Source of the DNA: Extensimonas perlucida
GTDB lineage: Bacteria > Pseudomonadota > Gammaproteobacteria > Burkholderiales > Burkholderiaceae_C
NCBI RefSeq assembly: GCF_007655255.1
Contig: NZ_VMYE01000007.1
Coordinates: 96,685 to 160,684 of the forward strand
Length of the DNA stretch: 64,000 bases
Direction: 5' to 3'
Shown here: positions 56,771 to 64,000 of the stretch, piece by piece
Layout of the letters: each line of letters opens with the position of its first letter
Numbering within the stretch: the stretch's first letter is position 1
Translations under genes and position numbers: made by a program
The notes under the pieces: model-generated
What the model was told of the DNA's origin: nothing
Seen by the model: only the letters and a program-made list of their open reading frames with translations
Database searches by the model: none

Positions 56771-58042
56771 ATGCACCCCAAAGCCTTACTGGACACTTGC
56801 GCCGATCTCGTGCGCCGCACGCTGCGCTTCGAGCACCCGGCCGACGCCGTGGTGTCGCGCTTTTTTCGCGAGCACCGCAACCTGGGCCCGCGCGAACGCG
56901 CGACGCTGGCCGAGACCGTCTATGCCGTGCTGCGTAAAAAGCTGCTGTTCGAATACCTCGCGCGCTCGGGCTCGGGGCCCAAGGAGCGGCGCCTGGCGAT
57001 TTTGGGCTTTCATGGCCCGCGCGACTTTCTCTACAGCGCCTTGAACATGCAGGAGAAAAGCTGGCTCGAAGCCTGCAATGCGGTCGATCCCGCAGATTTG
57101 CTCGAGCCGCATCGTCACAACCTGCCCGAGTGGATCGCGCAGCCGCTCAAGGCGCAACTGGGCGGCGAGTTTTGGCCGCTGGCCGAAAGCCTGCTGCAAG
57201 GCGCGCCGCTCGATCTGCGCGTCAACATTTTGAAAGAAAAACGCGAACAAGTGCAGGCGGAGCTTGCGCAAGCAGCTATTCAATCAGTAGTGACACCGTA
57301 TTCGCCATGGGGCTTGCGCGTGCAAGGCAAGCCCGCGCTCGCGCGCTTGCCGGCCTTCGAGCGCGGCGCCTTTGAAGTGCAGGACGAAGGCTCGCAGCTG
57401 CTCGCGCTGCTGCTGGACGCACGCCGCGGCGAGATGGTGGTCGATTTTTGCGCCGGCGCGGGTGGCAAGACGCTCGCGCTGGGCGCGGCCATGCGCAACA
57501 CGGGGCGGCTTTATGCCTTCGACACCTCGGCGCACCGGCTCGACGCGCTCAAGCCGCGGCTCGCGCGCAGTGGGCTCTCGAACGTGCACCCGGTGGCGAT
57601 CGCGCACGAGCGCGACGAGCGCGTCAAGCGCCTGGCGGGCAAGATCGACCGCGTGCTCGTCGATGCACCGTGCTCGGGCCTGGGCACGCTGCGGCGCAAC
57701 CCGGACTTGAAGTGGCGCCAGTCACCACAAAGCGTGCAGGAGCTCACGCACAAGCAGGCCGCGATCCTGGCGAGCGCGGCGCGGCTGCTCAAGCCCGGCG
57801 GACGCCTGGTCTATGCGACCTGCAGCCTGCTGCGCGAGGAAAACGAAGCCATCGCCGAGGCTTTCGGCGCTGCGCACCCCGAATTTGCGCCGCTCGACGC
57901 GGGCGAAGCGCTCGAACAGCTCAAGCTGGTGCAGGGCAGGGCATTGTGCAGCGGTGGCGCCACGGGCTCGGCCTACCTGCGCCTGTGGCCGCACAAGCAC
58001 CAGACCGACGGCTTTTTTGCTGCGGTGTGGACGCGCCAGTGA
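56771..58042 (+). CDS. rsmB: 16S rRNA m5C967 methyltransferase
   Basis: 423 residues. An N-terminal NusB-like helical part (ETVYAVLRKKLLFEYL) precedes the SAM domain: DFCAGAGGKTLAL, DAPCSGLGTLRRNPD with the release Cys, and YATCSLLREENE with the nucleophile Cys. It methylates C967 of 16S rRNA. Residues near 165 (AQAAIQSVV) contain half of a dispersed repeat (57262-57290), a weak match. Confidence 0.93.
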   Translation: MHPKALLDTCADLVRRTLRFEHPADAVVSRFFREHRNLGPRERATLAETVYAVLRKKLLFEYLARSGSGPKERRLAILGFHGPRDFLYSALNMQEKSWLEACNAVDPADLLEPHRHNLPEWIAQPLKAQLGGEFWPLAESLLQGAPLDLRVNILKEKREQVQAELAQAAIQSVVTPYSPWGLRVQGKPALARLPAFERGAFEVQDEGSQLLALLLDARRGEMVVDFCAGAGGKTLALGAAMRNTGRLYAFDTSAHRLDALKPRLARSGLSNVHPVAIAHERDERVKRLAGKIDRVLVDAPCSGLGTLRRNPDLKWRQSPQSVQELTHKQAAILASAARLLKPGGRLVYATCSLLREENEAIAEAFGAAHPEFAPLDAGEALEQLKLVQGRALCSGGATGSAYLRLWPHKHQTDGFFAAVWTRQ

Positions 58043-58238
58043 GCGCGTAAGAGGGCGGGCGCGCAGCGCGCAAGGCCAGCGCTGTCACCATGGTTTTCAC
58101 GCATGGCCTGCCGCCAGCGCGTCTCTACAATGGCAAGCACTCGCGCAGTGGAGATATCTTCGGAGCTCCTTGGCGCGAGTGCGGCTTGTCTCTGGGTGAC
58201 TGGAGGATGCCGCGAGGCAATGTTTGTTTTGGAGTGTT

Positions 58239-59429
58239 ATGTCTTTTGTGGATGGGGCTGCGTTCAGTGCAGCCATTGACTGGCTGGGCCACGGCTTGTG
58301 GCATCTTTCCTGGTGGCAAATCGTTTTTTACACGCTGGCGACCACGCATGTGACCATCGTCGCCGTCACCGTGTTTTTGCACCGCGCGCAGGCGCACCGC
58401 GCGCTCGATCTGCACCCGATTCCCGCGCATTTTTTCCGCTTTTGGCTCTGGCTGGGCACGGGCATGGTCACCAAACAATGGGTGGCGATCCACCGCAAGC
58501 ACCACGCCAAGTGCGAAACCCCCGACGATCCGCACAGCCCGCAAACGCGCGGGCTCGACGCCGTGCTCTGGCGCGGCGCCGAGCTGTACCGGGCCGAGGC
58601 CAAAAATGAGGAAACGCTGCGCAAGTTCGGCCACGGCACGCCCGACGACTGGGTGGAGCGCCACATTTACAGCCGCTACCCTTGGCAGGGTGTGGGGCTG
58701 ATGCTGCTGCTCGACCTTGCGCTCTTCGGCGCGCTCGGCGCTGCCGTGTGGGCCGTGCAGATGGTGTGGATTCCGTTCTGGGCGGCGGGCGTGGTCAACG
58801 GCGTGGGGCACTTCTGGGGCTATCGCAACTTCGAATCACCCGACGCGAGCACCAACCTCGTGCCCTGGGGCATTGTGATAGGCGGCGAGGAGCTGCACAA
58901 CAACCACCACACCTACCCGACGGCGGCCAAGTTCGCAGTCAAGCCATACGAGTTCGATCTGGGCTGGTGCTACATCTGGCTGCTGCAGAAATTCGGCTGG
59001 GCCACGGTGAAAAAGCTGCCGCCGCGGCTGCGTTTTGGCGCCGTGCGCCCCGTGGCCGATGAGCAAACGCTGGAGGCGCTGATTGCGCACCGCTACGAGG
59101 TCATGGCGCGCTACGCACGCAGCATGCGCTGCGAGCTCAAGCGCCTGCAGCCCGACGCCTCGCTGCGCACGGTGCGCCGCTGGCTGCACCGCGACGCCGA
59201 GAAGCTGCCGGCGGCGGCGCTGCCGCAATTTGCGCAGGCGCGCGCCGCGCACCCGGTGCTAGACCAAATGCTCACCATGCGCGAGGAGCTGCGCCAGCTG
59301 TGGCTCAGCACCACGCACACACGCGCGCAACTCACGGCCGAACTGCAAGCCTGGTGCCGCCGCGCCGAGGGCAGCGGCATCGCCGCGCTGCGCGACTTTG
59401 CGCTGCGCCTGCGGGCCTTGCATGCCTGA
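58239..59429 (+). CDS. Acyl-CoA/acyl-lipid delta-9-type fatty acid desaturase
   Basis: 396 residues. Three histidine boxes bind the diiron centre: HRAQAHR, HRKHH and HNNHH. Four helices flank them (WQIVFYTLATTHVTIVAVTVF near 25-45, GVGLMLLLDLALFGALGA near 145-165). The C-terminal 110 residues are an unusual charged helical tail. It makes unsaturated fatty acids in the membrane. ATG 58239 is preferred, with ggag ahead; TTG 58224 is in frame. Confidence 0.9.
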   Translation: MSFVDGAAFSAAIDWLGHGLWHLSWWQIVFYTLATTHVTIVAVTVFLHRAQAHRALDLHPIPAHFFRFWLWLGTGMVTKQWVAIHRKHHAKCETPDDPHSPQTRGLDAVLWRGAELYRAEAKNEETLRKFGHGTPDDWVERHIYSRYPWQGVGLMLLLDLALFGALGAAVWAVQMVWIPFWAAGVVNGVGHFWGYRNFESPDASTNLVPWGIVIGGEELHNNHHTYPTAAKFAVKPYEFDLGWCYIWLLQKFGWATVKKLPPRLRFGAVRPVADEQTLEALIAHRYEVMARYARSMRCELKRLQPDASLRTVRRWLHRDAEKLPAAALPQFAQARAAHPVLDQMLTMREELRQLWLSTTHTRAQLTAELQAWCRRAEGSGIAALRDFALRLRALHA

Positions 59430-59458
59430 GACGCCGCATCGCCATATCCGCCTTCAAT

Positions 59459-59502
59459 AAAAAATCCGCCCGGCACCTTGGTGGCACCGGGCGGATTTTT
59501 TA
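59459..59502. terminator. Bidirectional terminator between desaturase and rpmG
   Basis: Arms aaaatccgcccgg (59461-59473) and ccgggcggatttt (59487-59499) flank a caccttggtggca centre, with A-rich and T-rich sides. It can stop transcripts from both the desaturase and the convergent ribosomal genes. Confidence 0.92.
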
Positions 59503-59531
59503 AGGAACTGGAGAAGCGGCTTTGCTGCGGC

Positions 59532-59702
59532 TTACTTCAGCTTGGTTTCCTTGTATTCGACGTGCTTGCGCGCCTTGGGATCGAATTTCATGATCACCAT
59601 TTTGTCGGGCGTGGTCTTTTTGTTTTTGGTCGTGGTGTAGAAGTGGCCGGTACCCGCGGTGGATTCCAGCTTGATTTTGTCGCGTCCGCCTTTGCTTGCC
59701 AT
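59532..59702 (-). CDS. rpmG: Ribosomal protein L33
   Basis: 56 residues, [35 protein letters not shown], and ending EYKETKLK. It is the zinc-free form (no CxxC pairs). It is coupled with rpmB, which lies 15 bases upstream on the same strand. Ribosome site ggagaga precedes the ATG. Confidence 0.97.
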   Translation of the reverse strand: MASKGGRDKIKLESTAGTGHFYTTTKNKKTTPDKMVIMKFDPKARKHVEYKETKLK

Positions 59703-59717
59703 GGTGCTCTCTCCTTC

Positions 59718-59951
59718 TTAAGCCTGGCCGCGTGCACGCAGGTCTGCAAGCACGGCATCGATGCCCTTCTTGTCGATCAGGCGCAAGGCCGCGTTGGTGA
59801 TGCGCAGGCGCACCCAGCGGTTTTCGCTCTCGACCCAGAAACGGCGGTATTGCAGGTTCGGCAGGAACCGGCGCTTGGTTTTGTTGTTGGCGTGGGAGAC
59901 GTTGTTTCCCACCATGGGCTTCTTGCCCGTTACGTCGCAAACGCGTGCCAT
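59718..59951 (-). CDS. rpmB: Ribosomal protein L28
   Basis: 77 residues, starting [20 protein letters not shown], with [20 protein letters not shown] and a C-terminal [16 protein letters not shown]. It is a 50S subunit protein. The start was placed at ATG 59951; the open frame upstream has no family similarity. rpmB-rpmG is the usual pair. Confidence 0.97.
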   Translation of the reverse strand: MARVCDVTGKKPMVGNNVSHANNKTKRRFLPNLQYRRFWVESENRWVRLRITNAALRLIDKKGIDAVLADLRARGQA

Positions 59952-60218
59952 GAGGCAACTCCGATATCGATCACGGCCGCCTGCAGCTGCCAAGAAGATG
60001 AGCGGCGGTGCGCTTTTTCTTGCTGTGCCTGCGGCCTCACCTCGCCAGAAAGGGTGGCGGTAACCCATCTTTGCCTTGTGACAAAGCAGTATTGCAACTG
60101 CTGCCAAGTGTGGCAAAGCCCGCGATTATAGCCGGATGGGGCTTTTTTGGTGGTCTATTCCTGGGAATTTTTTCGGGCGTTTCTGTGCTGTGCGCCGCAA
60201 CGCCTCACGCGGGCAATG

Positions 60219-62453
60219 TCAGCGCCGCCGCGCCCAGCGCACGCCGGCCACGCTCGCGACGATGCCCAGCACCTTGTTCAGACGGCCGGCGTCGCTGACT
60301 TCGACCGTGAAGGTCATCCAGGCCGTGCCCTTCACGGACTGGGTCTGCACGCCGATGACGTTGGTCTTTTCGCGCGCGAACACGTCCGAGATGTCGCGCA
60401 GCAGACCCTGGCGGTCGGCGGCTTCGATGGCGACGTCGACCGGATAGACGGGGGCAGCCGCCTTGGGTGTGCCCCATTCGACCTCGATCACGCGCTCGGG
60501 GTTGCGCACGGCCAGTTCGCGGAAATTGCTGCAATCGGCGCGGTGCACGCTCACGCCCTTGCCGCGCGTGACGAAGCCGCCGATGGCGTCGGGCGGCGCC
60601 GGCTTGCAGCATTTGGCGAGCTGCGTCATGAGCGAATCGACGCCGACCACGAGCACGCCGCTTCTGTGTGCCGAGGTGCTGGCGCGCGCCTTTTTGAAGG
60701 CGGGCAGGTCTTGCGGCGCGGCTTCGGGCTCGGCGGGCGGTGGGCGCAGCAGGTTTTCGATGTTGCGCAGCGAGTATTCGTCCTTGCCCACGACCTCGAA
60801 GAGCGCATCGGCCGACTTGAAGCCCAGCTGGGCGGCGAGCTCGTCGAGCCTGAGGGCTGTCTTGCCTTCGCGCTGCAGCAGCTTTTCGACGGCCTCGCGC
60901 CCGCGCGCGATGGTTTCGTGTGTGGCCTGGGCGTTGAACCAGGCGCGCACCTTGGCGCGCGCGCGTGGGCTCGTGAGGTAGCCGAGCTCGGCGTTGAGCC
61001 AGTCGCGCGAGGGGCGCTCCTCGTCCTTGGCGGCGATGATCTCGACCGTCTGGCCGTTGTGCAGCGGCGTGTTGAGCGGCACCATGACGCCATCGACGCG
61101 CGCGCCGCGGCAGCGGTGGCCCAGGCTGGTGTGCACCGCGTAGGCGAAGTCGACGGGCGTGGCGCCCTGCGGCAGCTCGATCACGGCGGCGTCGGGCGTG
61201 AGCACGTAGATGCGGTCTTCGAACAGGCTGCTGTGCCGGGCCTCGCCGACGAGGTCGCTTTGCCAGGCCAGCAGCTGGCGCAGCACGGCGATCTTGGCGT
61301 CGTATTCGCTGTCGGCAGACACACCGGCGTAGCCCTTGCTGCCGGCCTCTTTGTAGGCCCAGTGCGCGGCCACGCCGTGCTCGGCGTGTTCGTGCATGGC
61401 CTGGGTGCGGATCTGGACTTCGATGGGCTTGCCGCCAGCACCGCGCACCACCGTGTGCAACGACTGGTAGCCGTTGGGCTTGGGGCGTGCGATGTAGTCG
61501 TCGAACTGCTCAACCATGGGTGTGAAGCGCTCGTGCACCCACGAGAGCGCGGCGTAGCAGTCCTTCACGGTGGGCACGATCACACGCAGCGCGCGGATGT
61601 CGAATACCTGGTCGAAGTCGAGCGACTTGCCGCGCATCTTTTTGACGATGCTGTAGATGTGCTTGGGGCGCCCCTGCACGGTGGCGCTGATGCTGTGCGC
61701 GCGCAGGTCGGCTTCGAGCTGCGCGCGCAGCTGTTCCATGGCGAGCTCGCGCTCGGCGCGCTTTTCGTCGAGCAGGCGGGCGACCTGCTTGTAGGTGTCG
61801 GGCTCGAGGAAGCGAAACGAGAGGTCTTCGAGCTCCCACTTGATCTGCCAGATGCCCAGGCGGTTGGCAAGCGGCGCAAACACCTGCAGCGATTCACGCG
61901 CCAGATTGGGCGAAACCGGGAGCTTGCTGGCCGCGTGAAAGCGCAGCGTTTGCAGGCGCGAGGCCAGGCGCAGCATCACCACGCGCAGATCGCGCGAAAA
62001 GGCGAGCAGCATCTTGCGCACGTTTTCGGCCTGCAGCGCGGGGTCGTCGAGCTGCTGCGCACCGCGCGCCTGGCGCTGCACGCGCATGAGCTTGGTGGTC
62101 TCGACGGCCAGCTTCGCAAAGTCGGCGCCGAAGGCTTTGGCGATGGTCTCTTCGGGTTTGGTGAGGTGGTCGCAAGCATAGACCAGGTAGCTCGCGGCCT
62201 GCATGGCCTCGGAGCCGCCCAGATTTTTGAGGACTTCGGCCACGGCGTCGGCGTGCGCGAGCGTGTTTTCGCCCGAGTCCAGCGTCTCGCCGGCCAGCAG
62301 CGGCTCGGCAAACAGGCGCGCGCGCCCGAGCGCGCCGATCTGTTCGGCCAGCGTGTGCCGCGTGGCTGCGAGCAGGTGCGGCAGCTGCCCTGATGGCGGT
62401 GCAGGCGACGGTAAAGGAGATGGGCGTGCCGACATGGTGGTGGGTGATTTCAT
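60219..62453 (-). CDS. relA: RelA-type (p)ppGpp synthetase
   Basis: 744 residues. The hydrolase-like HD region is degenerate: HADAVAEVL replaces HxxxV and no HDxxED pair is seen, so this is a synthetase-type RelA. RPKHIYSIVKKMRGKSLDFD and FDIRALRVIV lead into the synthetase part with PKPNGYQSLHTVV and GVAAHWAYKE. A TGS domain (DRIYVLTPDAAVIELPQGAT) and a C-terminal ACT domain follow. It makes the stringent response alarmone upon amino acid shortage. ATG 62453 overlaps the hydrolase stop by ATGA, favouring it over 62435. Confidence 0.95.
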   Translation of the reverse strand: MKSPTTMSARPSPLPSPAPPSGQLPHLLAATRHTLAEQIGALGRARLFAEPLLAGETLDSGENTLAHADAVAEVLKNLGGSEAMQAASYLVYACDHLTKPEETIAKAFGADFAKLAVETTKLMRVQRQARGAQQLDDPALQAENVRKMLLAFSRDLRVVMLRLASRLQTLRFHAASKLPVSPNLARESLQVFAPLANRLGIWQIKWELEDLSFRFLEPDTYKQVARLLDEKRAERELAMEQLRAQLEADLRAHSISATVQGRPKHIYSIVKKMRGKSLDFDQVFDIRALRVIVPTVKDCYAALSWVHERFTPMVEQFDDYIARPKPNGYQSLHTVVRGAGGKPIEVQIRTQAMHEHAEHGVAAHWAYKEAGSKGYAGVSADSEYDAKIAVLRQLLAWQSDLVGEARHSSLFEDRIYVLTPDAAVIELPQGATPVDFAYAVHTSLGHRCRGARVDGVMVPLNTPLHNGQTVEIIAAKDEERPSRDWLNAELGYLTSPRARAKVRAWFNAQATHETIARGREAVEKLLQREGKTALRLDELAAQLGFKSADALFEVVGKDEYSLRNIENLLRPPPAEPEAAPQDLPAFKKARASTSAHRSGVLVVGVDSLMTQLAKCCKPAPPDAIGGFVTRGKGVSVHRADCSNFRELAVRNPERVIEVEWGTPKAAAPVYPVDVAIEAADRQGLLRDISDVFAREKTNVIGVQTQSVKGTAWMTFTVEVSDAGRLNKVLGIVASVAGVRWARRR

Positions 62454-63475
62454 CCGGCGGCGCGCTGCTCGGGGGCGAGCAGAAACTCGACCACGGGCCC
62501 GATCTGCTCGGGCGTGACCAGCGTGGGCGCGTGGCCCACGCCGGGGAATTCGACGATCTGTGCGCGCGGCCCGCGCTGCGCCATGGCTTGTGCCGTCTCG
62601 GCCGAGAGGATGTCGGACTCGAGGCCGCGCAGCAGCAGCGTGCGCGCGCGGATGCGGTCGTACAGCTGCCACATCAGCGCCTCGCCCTCGGCCGCGGCAC
62701 CTGGCGGCGCGGCGCGGAAGGCTTGGGCGATGTCCGGGTCGTAGTGCAGCATCAGCCCACCCTCGGGTGCGGGGCGCAGCATGTGGCGCGTCAGCGCGAG
62801 CCAGTCTTCCTGCCGGTGTGGGCCGCTCAAGGTCGGGCGCAGTGCTTCGGCGGCCTGCTCTAGCGTGTCGAAGCGCACGGGCTGGCCCAGGTACTCGCCA
62901 ATGCGCTGCAGGCCGAGTGCGTCTATGCGCGGGCCGATGTCGTTGAGCACGAGCCGGCGCACGGGCACGGCGAGTGGCCAGTGGCTGCCCATGGCCTGGT
63001 CGCTGGCGTTGGGGTCGTCGGGGATGCAAAGCCCAGGCTGGCCGCAAACGGCCATGCCGATCAGGCCGCCCATGCTGGTGCCGACCCAGTCCAGCGTTTG
63101 GATGGGCGCCTCGCGCTGCAGCTGCGCGAGCAAGGAGAGGATGTCGGCCGCGTACTGCGGCACGGCGTAGGCCATGGGGTCGGCAAGCCAGTCACTGCGC
63201 CCGCGCCCGGGCATGTCGGGGCAGACCACGCGCGCGTGCGGGCTCAAGGCACGCGCCAGCGCGTCGAAGTCGCGCCCCTGGCGCGAGAGGCCATGCACGC
63301 ACAACACCACATGCGGGTGCGCGGGGTTGCCCTTTCCATTCGGCTCCCCGTTCCATTCCCAATAGGCCATGCGGTGCTGCCCAGGTGCGGTCGCGGGCGC
63401 GTCAAGGGTAACCAGGGGGCTGCGCGGCGAAGCGGCGCCAGGGCAAAGGACGTAGTTCAGGCGGGGTTCAGTCAT
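62450..63475 (-). CDS. Alpha/beta-fold hydrolase
   Basis: 341 residues. HVVLCVHGLSRQGRDFDAL holds the oxyanion turn; the nucleophile Ser is in GTSMGGLIG near 143; the acid is around GLESDIL and the base in GVGHAPTLV near 318. The substrate cannot be told from sequence; carboxylesterase or thioesterase-like activity is likely. It overlaps relA by ATGA, so both are made from the same transcript. Confidence 0.88.
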   Translation of the reverse strand: MTEPRLNYVLCPGAASPRSPLVTLDAPATAPGQHRMAYWEWNGEPNGKGNPAHPHVVLCVHGLSRQGRDFDALARALSPHARVVCPDMPGRGRSDWLADPMAYAVPQYAADILSLLAQLQREAPIQTLDWVGTSMGGLIGMAVCGQPGLCIPDDPNASDQAMGSHWPLAVPVRRLVLNDIGPRIDALGLQRIGEYLGQPVRFDTLEQAAEALRPTLSGPHRQEDWLALTRHMLRPAPEGGLMLHYDPDIAQAFRAAPPGAAAEGEALMWQLYDRIRARTLLLRGLESDILSAETAQAMAQRGPRAQIVEFPGVGHAPTLVTPEQIGPVVEFLLAPEQRAAG

Positions 63476-63644
63476 GGGAAAACCTGCTGACGGTGGTTGG
63501 TAGAGGCCAGAGCCGTGACCTGCATGATCCTAATCCAAGCCATGCAAGGACGCTGTAGGCCTTCCATTGCCGCAGTAAAACACCTGCGGCAACTGTCGAT
63601 GAGGGCGCTGCAGGCAGAGCAAGCGGCTTTTCATTGCTCTGTGA

Positions 63645-63695
63645 AAGAGAGCTGTTTGCGCTCTTGTATCAAGGGCAAACGGCCATTTTTTTACT
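63645..63695. repeat. Dispersed palindromic repeat, copy near the right edge
   Basis: aagagagctgtttgcgctct, tgtatcaagg, gcaaacggccattttttt, orientation opposite to 245-291. It ends 5 bases before the broken SIMPL gene stop. Confidence 0.6.
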
Positions 63696-63700
63696 GAAAA

Positions 63701-63877
63701 TCAGCGCATCTGCACTTCCCCGGACACCTGCGCGCTCACCTGGGCCTTGCCGGCCTCCACGGGGACGGCGGCGTCCTCGAGCGCGCCCGCTTTGGCCGCC
63801 ATGGCGAGCATGCGCGGCTGTGGGGCAGGGAATTGACCGCTGGTGCTCACGGTCACGCTGCGCAGCGTGTAGCTGTC
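63701..63877 (-). pseudogene. SIMPL (DUF541) protein C-terminal remnant
   Basis: About 58 codons. SYTLRSVTVSTSGQFPAPQP, MLAMAAKAGALEDAAVPVEA and VSAQVSGEVQMR is the end of a SIMPL-domain periplasmic protein. The rest of the gene has been replaced by transposase sequence, whose frame runs straight into it without a stop. Confidence 0.75.
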
Positions 63878-64000
63878 CAGTCCCGGACGATCATAAGGCC
63901 GCCGATGGAACAAATGAGGGTATGAATCGTACCACCCACTCATAGCCTGCATAGGCGTCTTGCTCTGCAGGGCTGATTGGGGCAAGTGGTGGTTGTAGAG
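63878..64000 (-). mobile_element. IS481-type transposase C-terminus, runs off the edge
   Basis: LYNHHLPQSALQSKTPMQAM, then HLFHRRPYDRPG is the hallmark C-terminal end of IS481-family transposases. The normal stop is missing, so translation continues into the SIMPL remnant. The rest of the element lies past the window. Confidence 0.85.

Noticed and set aside
60147..62393. 748-residue plus-strand frame
   Set aside because: Antisense of relA; shadow composition.

Overview
The window is GC-rich bacterial chromosome from a betaproteobacterium, most likely family Comamonadaceae (the Acidovorax/Comamonas/Alicycliphilus group). This rests on gene content and order: the block mucD-lepA-lepB-DUF4845-rnc-era-recO-pdxJ, a Bug-type (TctC) binding protein, a urease cluster, a trpS with a C-terminal extension, and many copies of a short palindromic repeat of the kind I associate with this family. 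The species cannot be fixed from sequence alone.

Layout. 1-7637: end of a Bug gene, gabD-type dehydrogenase, alaS, a periplasmic binding protein with a membrane diguanylate cyclase, and a lipoprotein sodC. 7818-17050: a 9.2 kb integrated element lying against the 3' end of tRNA-Ser(GGA), bounded by a 15-bp direct repeat. It carries a tyrosine integrase, an AlpA-like regulator, a primase zinc-finger protein, a RepA-like ATPase, a DnaQ-like nuclease, a PD-(D/E)XK resolvase-like protein, small unknown proteins and one virion gene, an HK97-type prohead protease fused to a major capsid protein. No terminase, portal or tail gene is present, so it looks like a phage satellite that brings its own shell protein. 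17127-24285: repeat-rich DNA, an ATP-grasp/serC-like pair, cobQ, phhB boxed between two long palindromes, and ETF-ubiquinone oxidoreductase.

24438-30575: urease genes ureA, a small HEGHG membrane protein, ureB, ureC, ureE, ureF and ureG on the minus strand, interrupted between ureC and ureE by two plus-strand toxin-antitoxin modules (AbrB/Doc and YefM/YoeB types). ureD is not in the window. 30996-40645: tRNA-Ser(UGA), a DHH phosphoesterase and the mucD-to-pdxJ housekeeping block. 40708-46877: a MASE-like/PAS/GGDEF/EAL protein, sbcB, an mqsRA module and a metZ-like sulfhydrylase. 46962-49911: small membrane proteins, a graveyard of vapC, IS21 and IS3 fragments, and trpS. 49940-58042: an M50 protease, lspA, ileS, ribF, an HNH nuclease, purN and rsmB. 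58239-64000: a desaturase, rpmG, rpmB, relA, an alpha/beta hydrolase, and an IS481-type element fused into a broken SIMPL-domain gene at the right edge.

The most interesting material is the satellite-like island: its capsid-protease fusion behind a structured leader with a terminator, a centred 40-bp palindrome plus iteron-like array beside the replication genes, and an in-frame stop in one conserved gene. The second theme is dispersed palindromic repeats, several of which sit inside reading frames (cobQ, era, the ATP-grasp gene).
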